Shown in pieces: positions 9,352 to 18,225 of a DNA stretch of 64,000 nucleotides (the first letter of the stretch is position 1; each line of letters opens with the position of its first letter). Origin of the DNA: Pinibacter soli. Lineage in GTDB: Bacteria > Bacteroidota > Bacteroidia > Chitinophagales > Chitinophagaceae. The stretch covers positions 372,001 through 436,000 of the forward strand of contig NZ_JASBRG010000001.1 of assembly GCF_029961145.1 (NCBI RefSeq), written 5' to 3'. The translations under genes and the position numbers were made by a program. Below the pieces are notes generated by a model, which was given only the letters and a program-made list of their open reading frames with translations, had not been told where the DNA came from and made no database searches.

Positions 9352-9366
9352 AGCCTTCGGCTTTAG
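9348..9366 (+). terminator. Hairpin overlapping the comM stop codon
   Basis: CTAAAGCC, TTC loop, GGCTTTAG: a perfect 8-bp stem that contains the TAA of comM. There is no U run, so it may protect the 3' end rather than terminate. Confidence 0.45.
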
Positions 9367-9368
9367 TA

Positions 9369-9537
9369 ATTTGAAAATGTGGAAATGTGAAAATTTGAAA
9401 ATTCATTCTGTGTAGCGGAATGACTAGTTTTGGAGAACATGAGTATATGATAGTTAATTAATTGCGACCAATTTGTGGAGCGATTATAGTTTCGGCGCGC
9501 CCATTTTCAAATTTTCAAATCCTCAAATTTTCAAATT
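9369..9537. repeat. Intergenic inverted repeat, AAATTTGAAAAT words
   Basis: The left arm 9369-9403 (several TTTGAAAAT words) matches, as reverse complement, the right arm 9502-9537 (ATTTTCAAATTTTCAAATCC and onward). The element separates comM from the ABC transporter gene. Confidence 0.65.
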
Positions 9538-9626
9538 AATCGGAATTTTTGTCACTTTGAGTATCTCGCACGTTGTTTGCTGTTGGAACATCCTTGCCCT
9601 TCTTTTTGTTATAATTTTAAGTTATC

Positions 9627-11429
9627 ATGAAAATTCTGTTACAATATTTAAAGCCGTATAAATGGCTAATAGGGTTGGCGTTGTTTTTGGCGACGATCAA
9701 CCAGGTGTTTTCTTTGTTCGATCCGTTGATATTTGGTAAGCTGTTTGACAAATTGCTTATTCACGCACATGAATATGGAAGCGTTGATAAAGACAAAATT
9801 TTCCATGCGGAAGGCACTCGCTCATGGAACGAATTCTTTTGGAGTCTTTTGAAATACCTGGGAATGCTTATTGGTGTTGCGATGGTTTCACGTATCGCAA
9901 AGGCTTTCCAGGATTATTTTGTAAATGTTATTGTGCAAAAGTTCGGTGCGAAAATTTTTACAGATGGTCTTCAACATTCGATGAAACTTCCTTACCAGGA
10001 ATTCGAAGATCAGAGAAGTGGTGAAACATTGTCGATACTTACCAAAGTGCGTACAGACACGGAAAAGTTCATCACCATGTTTATCAATGTTCTATTTGGG
10101 ATTATTGTGGGCATCGTGTTTGTTACGGTTTACTCTTTTAGTCTGCATTGGTCCATCATGCCAATCTATGTAGTGGGTGCTGCAATACTAGCGTGGCTCA
10201 CAAGTGCACTGAGTAAAAAAATAAAGATTATTCAAAAACGTATCGTGGCTGAAACAACTTCGCTTGCAGGCTCTACAACTGAGTCGTTGCGCAATATTGA
10301 ATTGTTGAAAAGCCTCGGACTTACCAACCAGGAAGTGAAGCGCTTGAATGCAAATACTTACAAAATACTTGGACTGGAATTGAAGAAGGTTAAAAGTCTT
10401 AGAGCGCTCAACTTCATCCAGGGTACGTTTGTAAACTTCCTTAGACAATCGATCGTTTTTGTGTTGGCACTGCTGGTATTTAGAAACAGCATTACTCCGG
10501 GACAGGTATTAACGCTTACATTTTATTCATTCTTCATTTTCGGACCATTGCAGGAAATAGGAAACATCATTCTCGCTTATCGCGAGGCTGAAGCTTCGCT
10601 CATTAACTTTCACAACCTGATGGAGAAAGAGCCGGAGAAACAACCGGAGCATGCGAAACATTTGGGCGACATAAAATCGCTGAGTTTTAACGACGTAAGC
10701 TTTAAGCACCAAACGGCACACTACCGCGCCATTGAAGATATCAGCTTTAGTGTGAACAAGGGTGAGACTGTTGCATTTGTTGGCCCTTCGGGTTCAGGTA
10801 AAACAACCTTGATGAAATTGCTGGTTGGTTTGTACAGACCGAAGGAAGGAAAAATTTTATACAACGGCATCGATGAAAGCTCTATCAATTTTGATGACCT
10901 GCGAAATCAGATAGGCTTTGTAACGCAGGATACGCAACTGTTTGCAGGCACTATTAAAGAGAACCTGATGTTTGTAAATCCAAATGCGACAGAAGAAGAC
11001 CTAATGGACGTACTGCAAAAAGCTTCCTGTCAAAAATTATTAAACCGTGCGGAGAAAGGTTTGGATACAATGATCGGTGAAGGAGGCTTGAAATTAAGCG
11101 GTGGTGAGAAACAGCGTTTGTCAATCGCCCGCGCATTGCTGCGCAAGCCGAAGGTTTTAATTTTTGATGAAGCCACTTCTGCATTGGATTCTATTACCGA
11201 AGAAGAAATTACATCAACTATCAGATCGGTATCTGCTGAAGGTGATCAGATCACTATCTTAATTGCGCACAGGCTTTCTACTATTATGCATGCTGACAGA
11301 ATTTATGTGCTGGAGCAGGGTAATGTTGTAGAAACTGGTAACCACGAATATTTGCTGGAACAAAAAGGCTTGTATTATGCAATGTGGAGACAGCAAATTG
11401 GAGAAAGAAAGAATTTGAAGATAGCGTAA
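9627..11429 (+). CDS. ABC transporter, fused permease and ATPase (exporter type)
   Basis: A protein of 600 residues, the usual size of a half-transporter. Residues 1-330 form a six-helix ABC_membrane domain. The ATPase half has Walker A GPSGSGKTTL near 387, signature LKLSGGEKQR near 489 and Walker B VLIFDEATSALD near 512, followed by the H-loop IAHRLSTI. It would work as a homodimer exporting lipids, peptides or drugs from the inner membrane. No neighbour indicates the substrate. Confidence 0.9.
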   Translation: MKILLQYLKPYKWLIGLALFLATINQVFSLFDPLIFGKLFDKLLIHAHEYGSVDKDKIFHAEGTRSWNEFFWSLLKYLGMLIGVAMVSRIAKAFQDYFVNVIVQKFGAKIFTDGLQHSMKLPYQEFEDQRSGETLSILTKVRTDTEKFITMFINVLFGIIVGIVFVTVYSFSLHWSIMPIYVVGAAILAWLTSALSKKIKIIQKRIVAETTSLAGSTTESLRNIELLKSLGLTNQEVKRLNANTYKILGLELKKVKSLRALNFIQGTFVNFLRQSIVFVLALLVFRNSITPGQVLTLTFYSFFIFGPLQEIGNIILAYREAEASLINFHNLMEKEPEKQPEHAKHLGDIKSLSFNDVSFKHQTAHYRAIEDISFSVNKGETVAFVGPSGSGKTTLMKLLVGLYRPKEGKILYNGIDESSINFDDLRNQIGFVTQDTQLFAGTIKENLMFVNPNATEEDLMDVLQKASCQKLLNRAEKGLDTMIGEGGLKLSGGEKQRLSIARALLRKPKVLIFDEATSALDSITEEEITSTIRSVSAEGDQITILIAHRLSTIMHADRIYVLEQGNVVETGNHEYLLEQKGLYYAMWRQQIGERKNLKIA

Positions 11430-11440
11430 TGCTTCGCATC

Positions 11441-11626
11441 TTTTTGCCACTGAGGCACAGAAAACACAGAGTTTACTAAAATATTATTGAACTGCAGGGG
11501 AAATTTATTTTCCTTGCCTTGGCTTACTACAATTTTCCGTAGTTCGAATGTTTGTCCGCACTTTTTGCGATCAAATCAAACCATGTTTTAACTAACCTCT
11601 GTTTTCCTTTGTGCCTCTGTGGCAAA
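11441..11626. repeat. Intergenic inverted repeat, GCCACTGAGGCACAGA words
   Basis: The left arm 11441-11471 reads GCCACTGAGGCACAGAAAAC and onward; the right arm 11597-11626 is its imperfect reverse complement ending TGTGCCTCTGTGGCAAA. The 345-bp gap between the ABC gene and the lipoprotein gene holds this element and no gene. The same words recur at 38165-38318. Confidence 0.7.
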
Positions 11627-11774
11627 CTCACGGGCGAAGCCCCGAATTCAAATTTTTAAACTTTTCTTTAGAAATAATTGTTTTTTTTAGGTGCCGGTTT
11701 GAGGTGGATGCAACGTTTCAGGTTTTGGGAAGCTCAATATTTCTTTACGCATTTGTACCGTTTAAAACCTTATT

Positions 11775-12575
11775 ATGATAAGAGCATTTTACAGCCTCGT
11801 TATTCTGACAGCTTTGGTCTTTTTTCAAAGCTGCTCAAAGAACGATGACCCTGTTCCTCAAAATGCTTCGGGCCCTTTGCTCACAAAAATTGAATGGAAA
11901 GATCAAAATGCTTCTGCCAGTTTCGAGTACAATACTGATAACTCACAGAGGCAAATTATCTATGATACACCCTACGGAATTGACACTTTAAATTTTGCTT
12001 ACGCAAATAGCAAACTGGCCACCATCACCAGCACTAGGTCATTGAAAATTAGTCAGTATGCATACAATGAAAAGAACCAGGTGAGCAATATTACCATGTC
12101 AAGCATTTATTCGATTGCAAAATATCAGTTTGAGTATACTTATACATCTATCGGCAAAGTCGCATCGCTAAAATATTACCTGCTGAATGAAGGTGGCAAA
12201 CATCTTATTTACAATTCTGTGTATGACTACGACAGTGCAGGTGATCTTTCAAAAATTACCTCAACTGATAAAAACAAGCAGCAAATCATCATCCTGATCA
12301 AATCTTATTCAGAAAAGACCCTTTTTAATCCGTGGCCATTTATAAGCACAACAGATCTTGAAGAGATGTATGAACTATACAATTATCCGGTGCTGAACAG
12401 TTTGAAGAAATTGCCGAAGAGAGTTGAAAAAATCATACAGGGTAACAAATCTATCTACGAAACTGATTTCACCATAAACTCGTTAAAACTTGGAAAAACC
12501 TTATCCTCTAATTATTACGAGGACGATCCCGGAAACAAGGTAACTATGGAAGCGACGTATTTTTATAATAACTGA
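11775..12575 (+). CDS. Putative lipoprotein with YD-repeat-like strands
   Basis: A protein of 266 residues. A signal peptide ends in VFFQSCSKNDD, a type II lipobox with Cys near residue 20, so the protein is probably lipid-anchored in the envelope. The rest has repeated tyrosine-rich strands (FEYNTDNSQRQIIYD, YAYNEKNQVSNI, YTYTSIGKVASLKY, YDYDSAGDLSKI) that look like the YD/RHS-type strands found in many Bacteroidota lipoproteins. I do not recognise a specific function. It is convergent with the next gene. Confidence 0.75.
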   Translation: MIRAFYSLVILTALVFFQSCSKNDDPVPQNASGPLLTKIEWKDQNASASFEYNTDNSQRQIIYDTPYGIDTLNFAYANSKLATITSTRSLKISQYAYNEKNQVSNITMSSIYSIAKYQFEYTYTSIGKVASLKYYLLNEGGKHLIYNSVYDYDSAGDLSKITSTDKNKQQIIILIKSYSEKTLFNPWPFISTTDLEEMYELYNYPVLNSLKKLPKRVEKIIQGNKSIYETDFTINSLKLGKTLSSNYYEDDPGNKVTMEATYFYNN

Positions 12576-12594
12576 ATCATTGAATAATTCAGTT
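12570..12594. terminator. Shared hairpin between convergent genes
   Basis: AACTGAAT (12570-12577) pairs with ATTCAGTT (12587-12594), with ATTGAAT/ATTCAAT-like words inside. It contains the stop of the lipoprotein gene and touches the stop of the DUF3857 gene, so it could form the 3' end of both transcripts. Confidence 0.5.
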
Positions 12595-14644
12595 ATTTGT
12601 TTAAAAAATGTCTTATCGTTAAAAATATTCCTACTCCAACAATCAACATCATAAACATATGTTTGTTGCTTATGCCTTTGGATGAATCAGATGTTCTTAC
12701 TTGTGTTTGTCCTTTTTCATCATAACTGAATTCGTACTCCAGATTCTCTACCATTTTCTTATAATCCTCTTTGTACTTATCGACTTCTTCGGCAGGTATA
12801 TGATCTTTAAAAGTTTTGAAGTGATAGGTTAGATTAACCCGGGAGCCTATAATCTCAGGTTCGAAATCAAATTCAAAAGCGTCATTCCTGATATGCAATT
12901 CATTTGCGTCAAGCGCCCAATCCTCGTAAAAATTAATCCTGATCGTGTTGGTAAGATCAAACGGGTAAGGTAGAGCAAGCGGCGCATCTTTCACGAGGCC
13001 CTTTGGATCCGGAAGCTGATCATAGATCCGCTGACCAAGTACACTAAATTTATCTGTGCCTTTTTCATTTTTCCAGATGGATGGTATCAAATAGCTTTTG
13101 GTAACGTTAATGGTATTCGTCTCGCTATCATCTTTTATCTCCCAATCTTTATCCTGTTTAATACTTTCATAGCTGGACGCATAATATTGAAGGGAACTTT
13201 TCTCAAGATCGCGAATGCTGTTTTCCGCAAAGGAACTGCGTGCATCATCTGCCATTCCTCCCTTGTAATTACAGTTGACCTCGAGTGTGCTTTTTTCTCC
13301 TTTTTTACCTATCCGGAAAGTTTCCGAAATCCTCGATGTAGGCAAGCCGGGAAGTTCGATTGCCGTTAGTGCGTTGATGCCATCACGCACAATAAGTGCC
13401 TGACCATAAGCTGGCAAAAACGTATTGATGAGGTCGCCGCCCTGGTGCGTGTAAGTGGGATCCACGAAAACATAAACTCCCGCAGATCTTTCTATTGCGA
13501 CAATCGCATGATCAAAATGACCTGGCGCTGGCGTTGCGTCCAGCAATTTATTTCTCAAAGTAGTATTTACAAGCGCCACGTAGGCTTTGAGACCTCCTTT
13601 TTGCAGAATGGATGCGTACAACAATGCCTTGTCCTTACAATCACCGAATCTGTTTTTGAAAACTTCTTCCGGCGAATGCGGTTTGTGAGAGTTTTCCCCA
13701 ATCTCCAATCCAAGATAGCGCACCTCGTCCTGAACGAACCGTAAAGCAAGAGAAGCAAAATCATCGTTGTAGCCTTTCGCCTGATTGTACCAGTAGGTAA
13801 TCTTTGCATTTAACGCCGGCGAAAATGTGTACTGGTAGTTATTAAATGTTTTTAGTCCCCAGTCGACCACTTCTTTCCAGTTGCCATATTCAGTTACGCT
13901 TACGTAAGGCACATTAATATACCAACCGGGTATTTCACCTTCACTCTCCCAAAGTTGCGTTGCAGGGTTGTTCCAGTGATATATTGTGACCCCAGATTCA
14001 TTCGTTTGCGTCGGTGCCTGTGCGTTATTAAAATACTTGAAGTTGAGTTTTGTGGAAGCAGGTGCGATCAATGTGAGAAAATAATTACACAAAGCAGTCG
14101 CACTTGTGAAATAGTAACTGTTGTCAAACCGGTTTCCAAACACCGGGTTAAATCCAATTACAGAATAGGAGGCTTCTATGCGATCGTCTTTTCTTACATC
14201 TTTTAAAATGATAAAGGCTCTCTTCATGCCGTTGTATTGCAAATTGGCCGCTTCAGTTTCTTCCTGTATCACCTGTATTGCGCTCTGGGTAAGCTGATTG
14301 ATCATTTTACCATCGCGCCAGATAGCAACTTTATGAAAGATCACCTTCTGGTATTCCGGTGAGAAACTCACAGAGACTTCCGAGGTATTTTCAACGCCCG
14401 ACTCATTTATAATATGTCTTATCAAGTGTGTGTACTCAGTTTGCAGTGGAATGTTTACCTGATCATCCATAAGCTCCAAATAGTAACCGTTACTGATGTT
14501 TCGGGCTTCTGGCTTCTTGTCGGGATTAGGGTTCACTTTATAAAGCCACGTAGGCATGGCCGTTATTGAAACCTTTTCTGCCGCCCGTGTGTTATTATAG
14601 AAATTGGCCGCCAAAAAAGAAATTAAAACGAGTTTCCGGAGCAT
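12593..14644 (-). CDS. DUF3857 / transglutaminase-like domain protein
   Basis: A protein of 683 residues. A signal peptide (MLRKLVLISFLAANFYNNTR) precedes a DUF3857 domain (about 60-230). A transglutaminase-like core follows with Cys in FGDCKDKALLYASIL, His in HFDHAIVAI and Asp in VDPTYTHQGG, the expected catalytic triad. A further beta-rich domain leads to a single C-terminal membrane helix (MFMMLIVGVGIFLTI). Proteins of this layout are common in Bacteroidota and are thought to be periplasmic or outer-surface, with unknown substrates. The gene is alone in its direction. Confidence 0.85.
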   Translation of the reverse strand: MLRKLVLISFLAANFYNNTRAAEKVSITAMPTWLYKVNPNPDKKPEARNISNGYYLELMDDQVNIPLQTEYTHLIRHIINESGVENTSEVSVSFSPEYQKVIFHKVAIWRDGKMINQLTQSAIQVIQEETEAANLQYNGMKRAFIILKDVRKDDRIEASYSVIGFNPVFGNRFDNSYYFTSATALCNYFLTLIAPASTKLNFKYFNNAQAPTQTNESGVTIYHWNNPATQLWESEGEIPGWYINVPYVSVTEYGNWKEVVDWGLKTFNNYQYTFSPALNAKITYWYNQAKGYNDDFASLALRFVQDEVRYLGLEIGENSHKPHSPEEVFKNRFGDCKDKALLYASILQKGGLKAYVALVNTTLRNKLLDATPAPGHFDHAIVAIERSAGVYVFVDPTYTHQGGDLINTFLPAYGQALIVRDGINALTAIELPGLPTSRISETFRIGKKGEKSTLEVNCNYKGGMADDARSSFAENSIRDLEKSSLQYYASSYESIKQDKDWEIKDDSETNTINVTKSYLIPSIWKNEKGTDKFSVLGQRIYDQLPDPKGLVKDAPLALPYPFDLTNTIRINFYEDWALDANELHIRNDAFEFDFEPEIIGSRVNLTYHFKTFKDHIPAEEVDKYKEDYKKMVENLEYEFSYDEKGQTQVRTSDSSKGISNKHMFMMLIVGVGIFLTIRHFLNK

Positions 14645-14968
14645 ATCAAGGGTTTAGGTTAAACGCAATTGTAAATATGCACAAAAGTACTTAGACTGGG
14701 TTGGGATAAGTATAAATACCTATAACGTGTTGACAATGAGGGCGCACTTTTTGCAATTACGAATTGATTTTTTTCGGGAACTGTTTTAAATGTCCAAATA
14801 AGTTTCTACTTTAGCGGTATCTATCTTTATTCCTATAGTAAGCCACGCGACCTTTAATCTCGTTTCCGCCAAGTCTTATCCTCCTATCTAAAGACCACAT
14901 TTTTAGTAAGTCCCATTTCCTTTCTTTTTATCATCTGAAACTACATTTCGAAAACTAAAATTTGGTTT
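14645..14968. other. Divergent intergenic region, no gene found
   Basis: A 324-bp gap between the starts of the DUF3857 gene and the beta-helix gene. It must carry both promoters, but I found no clear TAnnTTTG box, no repeat arm and no RNA structure. TACTTTAG at about 14808 is the nearest thing to a -7 element. Confidence 0.5.
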
Positions 14969-17365
14969 ATGAAACACTTGTACTCATCTTACAAGAGGGT
15001 CTTCGCCACCTTGTTGTTCTTTTTTATCATCATCTATTCAAAAGCTAACATCTACCTCGTAACCAACACAAATGTGAGTGGCCCGGGTTCGTTTGGCGAC
15101 GCTCTTAACCAGGCAAACTGGCATGTTGGCAAGGATACGATTAACTTCAACATTGCTGGCTCTGGCCCGTTTGTACTTAAGCCTGACGCAAATGGCTTTC
15201 CCAACATTATCGACGGAGTGTACATTAACGGTTACTCACAACCGGGTTCGACCGCTGGTGCCTTTACCTCGCGAAAAATCTTAATTATTCTCGACGGCGC
15301 CAATCTGCCGGTATATTTAAGCGGCCTGGACATTATCTCCAGCAACGTCGAAATTGCCGGTCTGAACGTCAGAAATTTTGGCGAATCCGGCATCGTTATT
15401 GGCGGCGGCGTGCAAAATATCAGCGTCTGGGGTTCATTCATCGGAACAAACGAAACCGGTACTGCGGCTGCTTCTAATGGCAGAAACGGTGTAAGGTCCG
15501 ATCCTTTTGCTACTGCCAACTCAACGAACATTACGATTGGTACAAATGGTGATGGCGTTCAGGATGCATGGGAAGGCAATATCATCAGTGGCAACCGTGA
15601 TAATGGTGTTGCCTTTATGTTGGTGAAAAATTCCAAAATCTCAGGTAACTATATAGGAATCGGAGCTACCGGTACTGAAGTTATCGGCAACAGCACTGCC
15701 GGTATCGTTTTAGACAAAAGCTCTAAAAGCAATCTAATTGGTACCGATGGAAATGGTACCAGCGATGCTCTGGAAGGAAACGTTATTGGCAACAACGGCA
15801 AGTATGGTGTTTGGCTGTATAATTCTTCTGATTCAAATACAGTTGCTGGTAATAAAATAGGTTTGAATACTTCAAACAATGCGGCTCCAAATTCTATGGG
15901 TATTATTGTTTGGAACTCCAGTGCCAACATAATTGGTGTTACCAACAATGCAGTACAATCGAACACAGTTTCCTCTAATACTGATTATGGTATTAAACTG
16001 CAAGCGGGTGATTACTTCGCAATACTTGGGGGCAATACTACTACACATAACATGATCTCTGGTAACAATATCGGAACCTTTGCTCCGGGTGTAGCAGACA
16101 GAGGTAATGGTATCTTTGGCGTGTACGCCGAGTCTTTAAGCGGTTACGATGTTATCAACAACTGGATTGGTAGCAATAATGATGGCGTTAACGATGCACT
16201 GGAAGGAAACACTATTGCGTTTAATAAACAATCGGGTGTTTCTACATATACAGGCTTTGCAGGTACGGGTAAACTTACCGGTTTAACCATTTCCAAAAAC
16301 AGAATGTATGGCAATGTAGAACTTGGTATCGATTTGAAAACCGATTTAGTTGCAGGAAGAGGGGTTAGTAATAACCACAATGGTCCATTAACAGGGCCTA
16401 ACAACTATATGAACGCTCCTGTGTTGCTGAACATCGTTGAAAGTGGAGATAATTTTGTCATCAATGGATTCAGTGATCCGGGCGCCATTATCGAGTTCTA
16501 CAAAGCAGATGGCACACACCCTTCAAATCCGCTTCCAACGGGCTTTACAAGAAGCTTTGGGGAAGGCGTTATTGCATATATGCGTGTACGTGAAGATGGT
16601 ATTCTGGATAACATTACTGATAACTCTAACGTAGTGGGAACTTATGACAGAACATTTGAAGGAGATAACAATCCTGCTATTATCACCGCAAACCGTTTCC
16701 AATTCACTATTCCCAAAGCGTTGTTTGCAGGCCTGACAACTACTTCAGGTTTGACGGCAACAGCTACAGATGCAAACGGCAATACTTCAGAATTCAGTGG
16801 TGTTGTTTATCCTCCGGTAAATGCAGCTCCGCTGCCTGTTGATTTCATTTCTTTCAAAGCAGTATTGAATGCCGGCAAAGCTAATTTGACATGGTCAACA
16901 GAAAACGAAGTAAGCAATGATCACTTTGATGTGGAAAGAAGCAGTGATGGCAGAACATTCGCCAAACTTGGTGCTGTAGCTGCGTCTCACGCTCCTGTTG
17001 GCAACTATACATTTGTTGATGCATCTCCGCTTAACAACAACTACTACCGTTTGAAACAAGTTGATGTGAACGGCGACTTTAAATACAGCAAAGTAGTTTA
17101 CCTGCAAGCGCTGGCATTGCAAATGCAGATCAGTCCGAATCCATTTGTGGATCACCTGAATGTATCATACAATCTTGATAACGCAGGTAAAGTGAAAGTA
17201 TACGTTTATGATATGGTGGGCAGACTGATTAAACAAGTTGATCTGCAGGGAAACAAAGGTTATAACTCACAATCTGTTTCAAGCCTTGGTTACTTACCAT
17301 CAGGTCAGTATGTACTCAAACTGGTTGGCGACAACTTACAGACACAAGTAAGACTTGTGAAGTAA
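14969..17365 (+). CDS. Secreted right-handed beta-helix protein with T9SS type A sorting domain
   Basis: A protein of 798 residues. It has a signal peptide (residues 1-27), then Asn/Gly-rich repeats such as IIGNNGKYGV, ISGNRDNGVAF and IGTDGNGTSDALEGNVI to about residue 480. These are NosD/pectate-lyase-like parallel beta-helix rungs. A middle beta-sandwich contains a segment common in T9SS cargo (LPVDFISFKAVLNAGKANLT). The C-terminal 80 residues (ISPNPFVDHLNVSY, VKVYVYDMVGRLIKQV, LPSGQYVLKLV) are a Por secretion tail, so the protein should cross the outer membrane by the type IX system. No catalytic residues were recognised; adhesion or polysaccharide binding is possible. Confidence 0.88.
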   Translation: MKHLYSSYKRVFATLLFFFIIIYSKANIYLVTNTNVSGPGSFGDALNQANWHVGKDTINFNIAGSGPFVLKPDANGFPNIIDGVYINGYSQPGSTAGAFTSRKILIILDGANLPVYLSGLDIISSNVEIAGLNVRNFGESGIVIGGGVQNISVWGSFIGTNETGTAAASNGRNGVRSDPFATANSTNITIGTNGDGVQDAWEGNIISGNRDNGVAFMLVKNSKISGNYIGIGATGTEVIGNSTAGIVLDKSSKSNLIGTDGNGTSDALEGNVIGNNGKYGVWLYNSSDSNTVAGNKIGLNTSNNAAPNSMGIIVWNSSANIIGVTNNAVQSNTVSSNTDYGIKLQAGDYFAILGGNTTTHNMISGNNIGTFAPGVADRGNGIFGVYAESLSGYDVINNWIGSNNDGVNDALEGNTIAFNKQSGVSTYTGFAGTGKLTGLTISKNRMYGNVELGIDLKTDLVAGRGVSNNHNGPLTGPNNYMNAPVLLNIVESGDNFVINGFSDPGAIIEFYKADGTHPSNPLPTGFTRSFGEGVIAYMRVREDGILDNITDNSNVVGTYDRTFEGDNNPAIITANRFQFTIPKALFAGLTTTSGLTATATDANGNTSEFSGVVYPPVNAAPLPVDFISFKAVLNAGKANLTWSTENEVSNDHFDVERSSDGRTFAKLGAVAASHAPVGNYTFVDASPLNNNYYRLKQVDVNGDFKYSKVVYLQALALQMQISPNPFVDHLNVSYNLDNAGKVKVYVYDMVGRLIKQVDLQGNKGYNSQSVSSLGYLPSGQYVLKLVGDNLQTQVRLVK

Positions 17366-17391
17366 AATAAGTTTTAATGATCGATTGAATG

Positions 17392-17424
17392 AAGGCTGTC
17401 TCGAAAAGAGGCAGCCTTTTTTTA
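17392..17424 (+). terminator. Terminator of the beta-helix gene
   Basis: AAGGCTGTCTC pairs with GAGGCAGCCTT around GAAAA, followed by TTTTT. It lies 27 bases after the stop. Confidence 0.9.
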
Positions 17425-17592
17425 ATTGAGTTATTGAATTCCAGATTGTGTCCATTGAACTCCACACACTCCCTCTTTTCACATTACAACTTTCATTTAT
17501 TATAAAAAAAAACATTAACCTGCTTTTAACTGCCCGGTTTAACACCTTTTGAAGACAGCCAGCATCTACTCTGCACTAAAAAAACAAACGCT

Positions 17593-17952
17593 ATGAAAAA
17601 AAGAACAATTGTACTGGCTGCATTTTTTCTTACAGGATCGATCACATTTGCACAAAGCAGCAAACCTCCGGCAACCAATCAAAGCGCCCCTAAACATGAA
17701 CAGCACAAAAATGTAACCTTCACCGCAGAGCAGCAAAAGAAACTGGAAGCGATCATGGCCGATACTAAAGATAAATCTGACGCCATTAAAAGCAATGAAT
17801 CTTTGACGAAGGAACAAAAGCAGCAACAAATGCTTTTGCTTATACAAAGCAGCAAGCAACAATCCAATGCTGTTTTAACGGCTGAGCAGCAGGCACAACT
17901 AAAGAGCCAAAGAAGTGAGACTATAAAAAAACGGAATGCCAATAACTATTAA
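17593..17952 (+). CDS. Small secreted Gln/Lys-rich protein (DUF4890/Spy-like)
   Basis: A protein of 119 residues with a clean signal peptide (MKKRTIVLAAFFLTGSITFA, then QSS). The mature part is hydrophilic and helical, with repeated TAEQQKKLEAI, TKEQKQQQ and TAEQQAQLKS segments, recalling the LTxxQ repeats of periplasmic Spy/CpxP proteins and the DUF4890 group. A periplasmic chaperone or stress role is possible but unproven. It stands alone, with a terminator on each side. Confidence 0.7.
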   Translation: MKKRTIVLAAFFLTGSITFAQSSKPPATNQSAPKHEQHKNVTFTAEQQKKLEAIMADTKDKSDAIKSNESLTKEQKQQQMLLLIQSSKQQSNAVLTAEQQAQLKSQRSETIKKRNANNY

Positions 17953-17980
17953 ATCTAAATCGCCTTTTCATAAGTAAACG

Positions 17981-18013
17981 AAAGGGAGCAAGTGTACGTC
18001 TTGCTCCCTTTTG
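17981..18013 (+). terminator. Terminator of the small secreted protein gene
   Basis: AAAGGGAGCAAG pairs with CTTGCTCCCTTT around TGTACGT. It begins about 30 bases after the stop. Confidence 0.85.
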
Positions 18014-18063
18014 CATTTAAAACGACTAAACAATTCAATTATTTAATCATTCAATTATTTATT

Positions 18064-18094
18064 AAAAAAGAGGGCCGGCAAGAATGCCGGCCCG
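18064..18094 (-). terminator. Terminator downstream of susCD operon 1, copy of the operon 2 terminator
   Basis: On the minus strand GGGCCGGC, ATTCTT, GCCGGCCC is followed by TCTTTTTT. It lies 130-160 bases beyond the susD1 stop. The hairpin and about 55 flanking bases are nearly identical to 23211-23296. Confidence 0.9.
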
Positions 18095-18121
18095 AAAAAT
18101 CAACCTATTGTAACACACTTT

Positions 18122-18148
18122 TTAATTGAAATACCAAAACATTTTGGT
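18122..18148 (-). pseudogene. Relic of a susD 3' end (about nine codons)
   Basis: Read on the minus strand, these bases encode ETKMFWYFN... with the frame ending TKMFWYFN and a TAA stop. The second SusD ends STKVFWDVN with TAA at the same distance from the same terminator. This indicates that a SusD of the second type once ended here. The fragment is too short for a database call by itself; the flanking identity makes the case. Confidence 0.6.
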
Positions 18149-18180
18149 TTCAAATTTTATTTCCTCTACAGATAATTTAG

Positions 18181-18207
18181 AGAAAATCGCCCCTTGGGCG
18201 ATTTTCT
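18181..18207. repeat. Perfect 12-bp hairpin after susD1
   Basis: AGAAAATCGCCC, CTT loop, GGGCGATTTTCT. It lies between the susD1 stop and the susD relic. There is no strong U run on either side. Confidence 0.7.
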
Positions 18208-18225
18208 GCGAAAACTATTTTCGAA

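Noticed and set aside
9473-9661. A 62-codon open frame between comM and the ABC gene
   Set aside because: It covers a repeat arm and overlaps the ABC gene in another frame; no family resemblance.
18064-18094. Considered as one end of an insertion sequence together with 23211-23242
   Set aside because: Both copies have the same orientation, fit ordinary terminators, and no transposase or target duplication is present.
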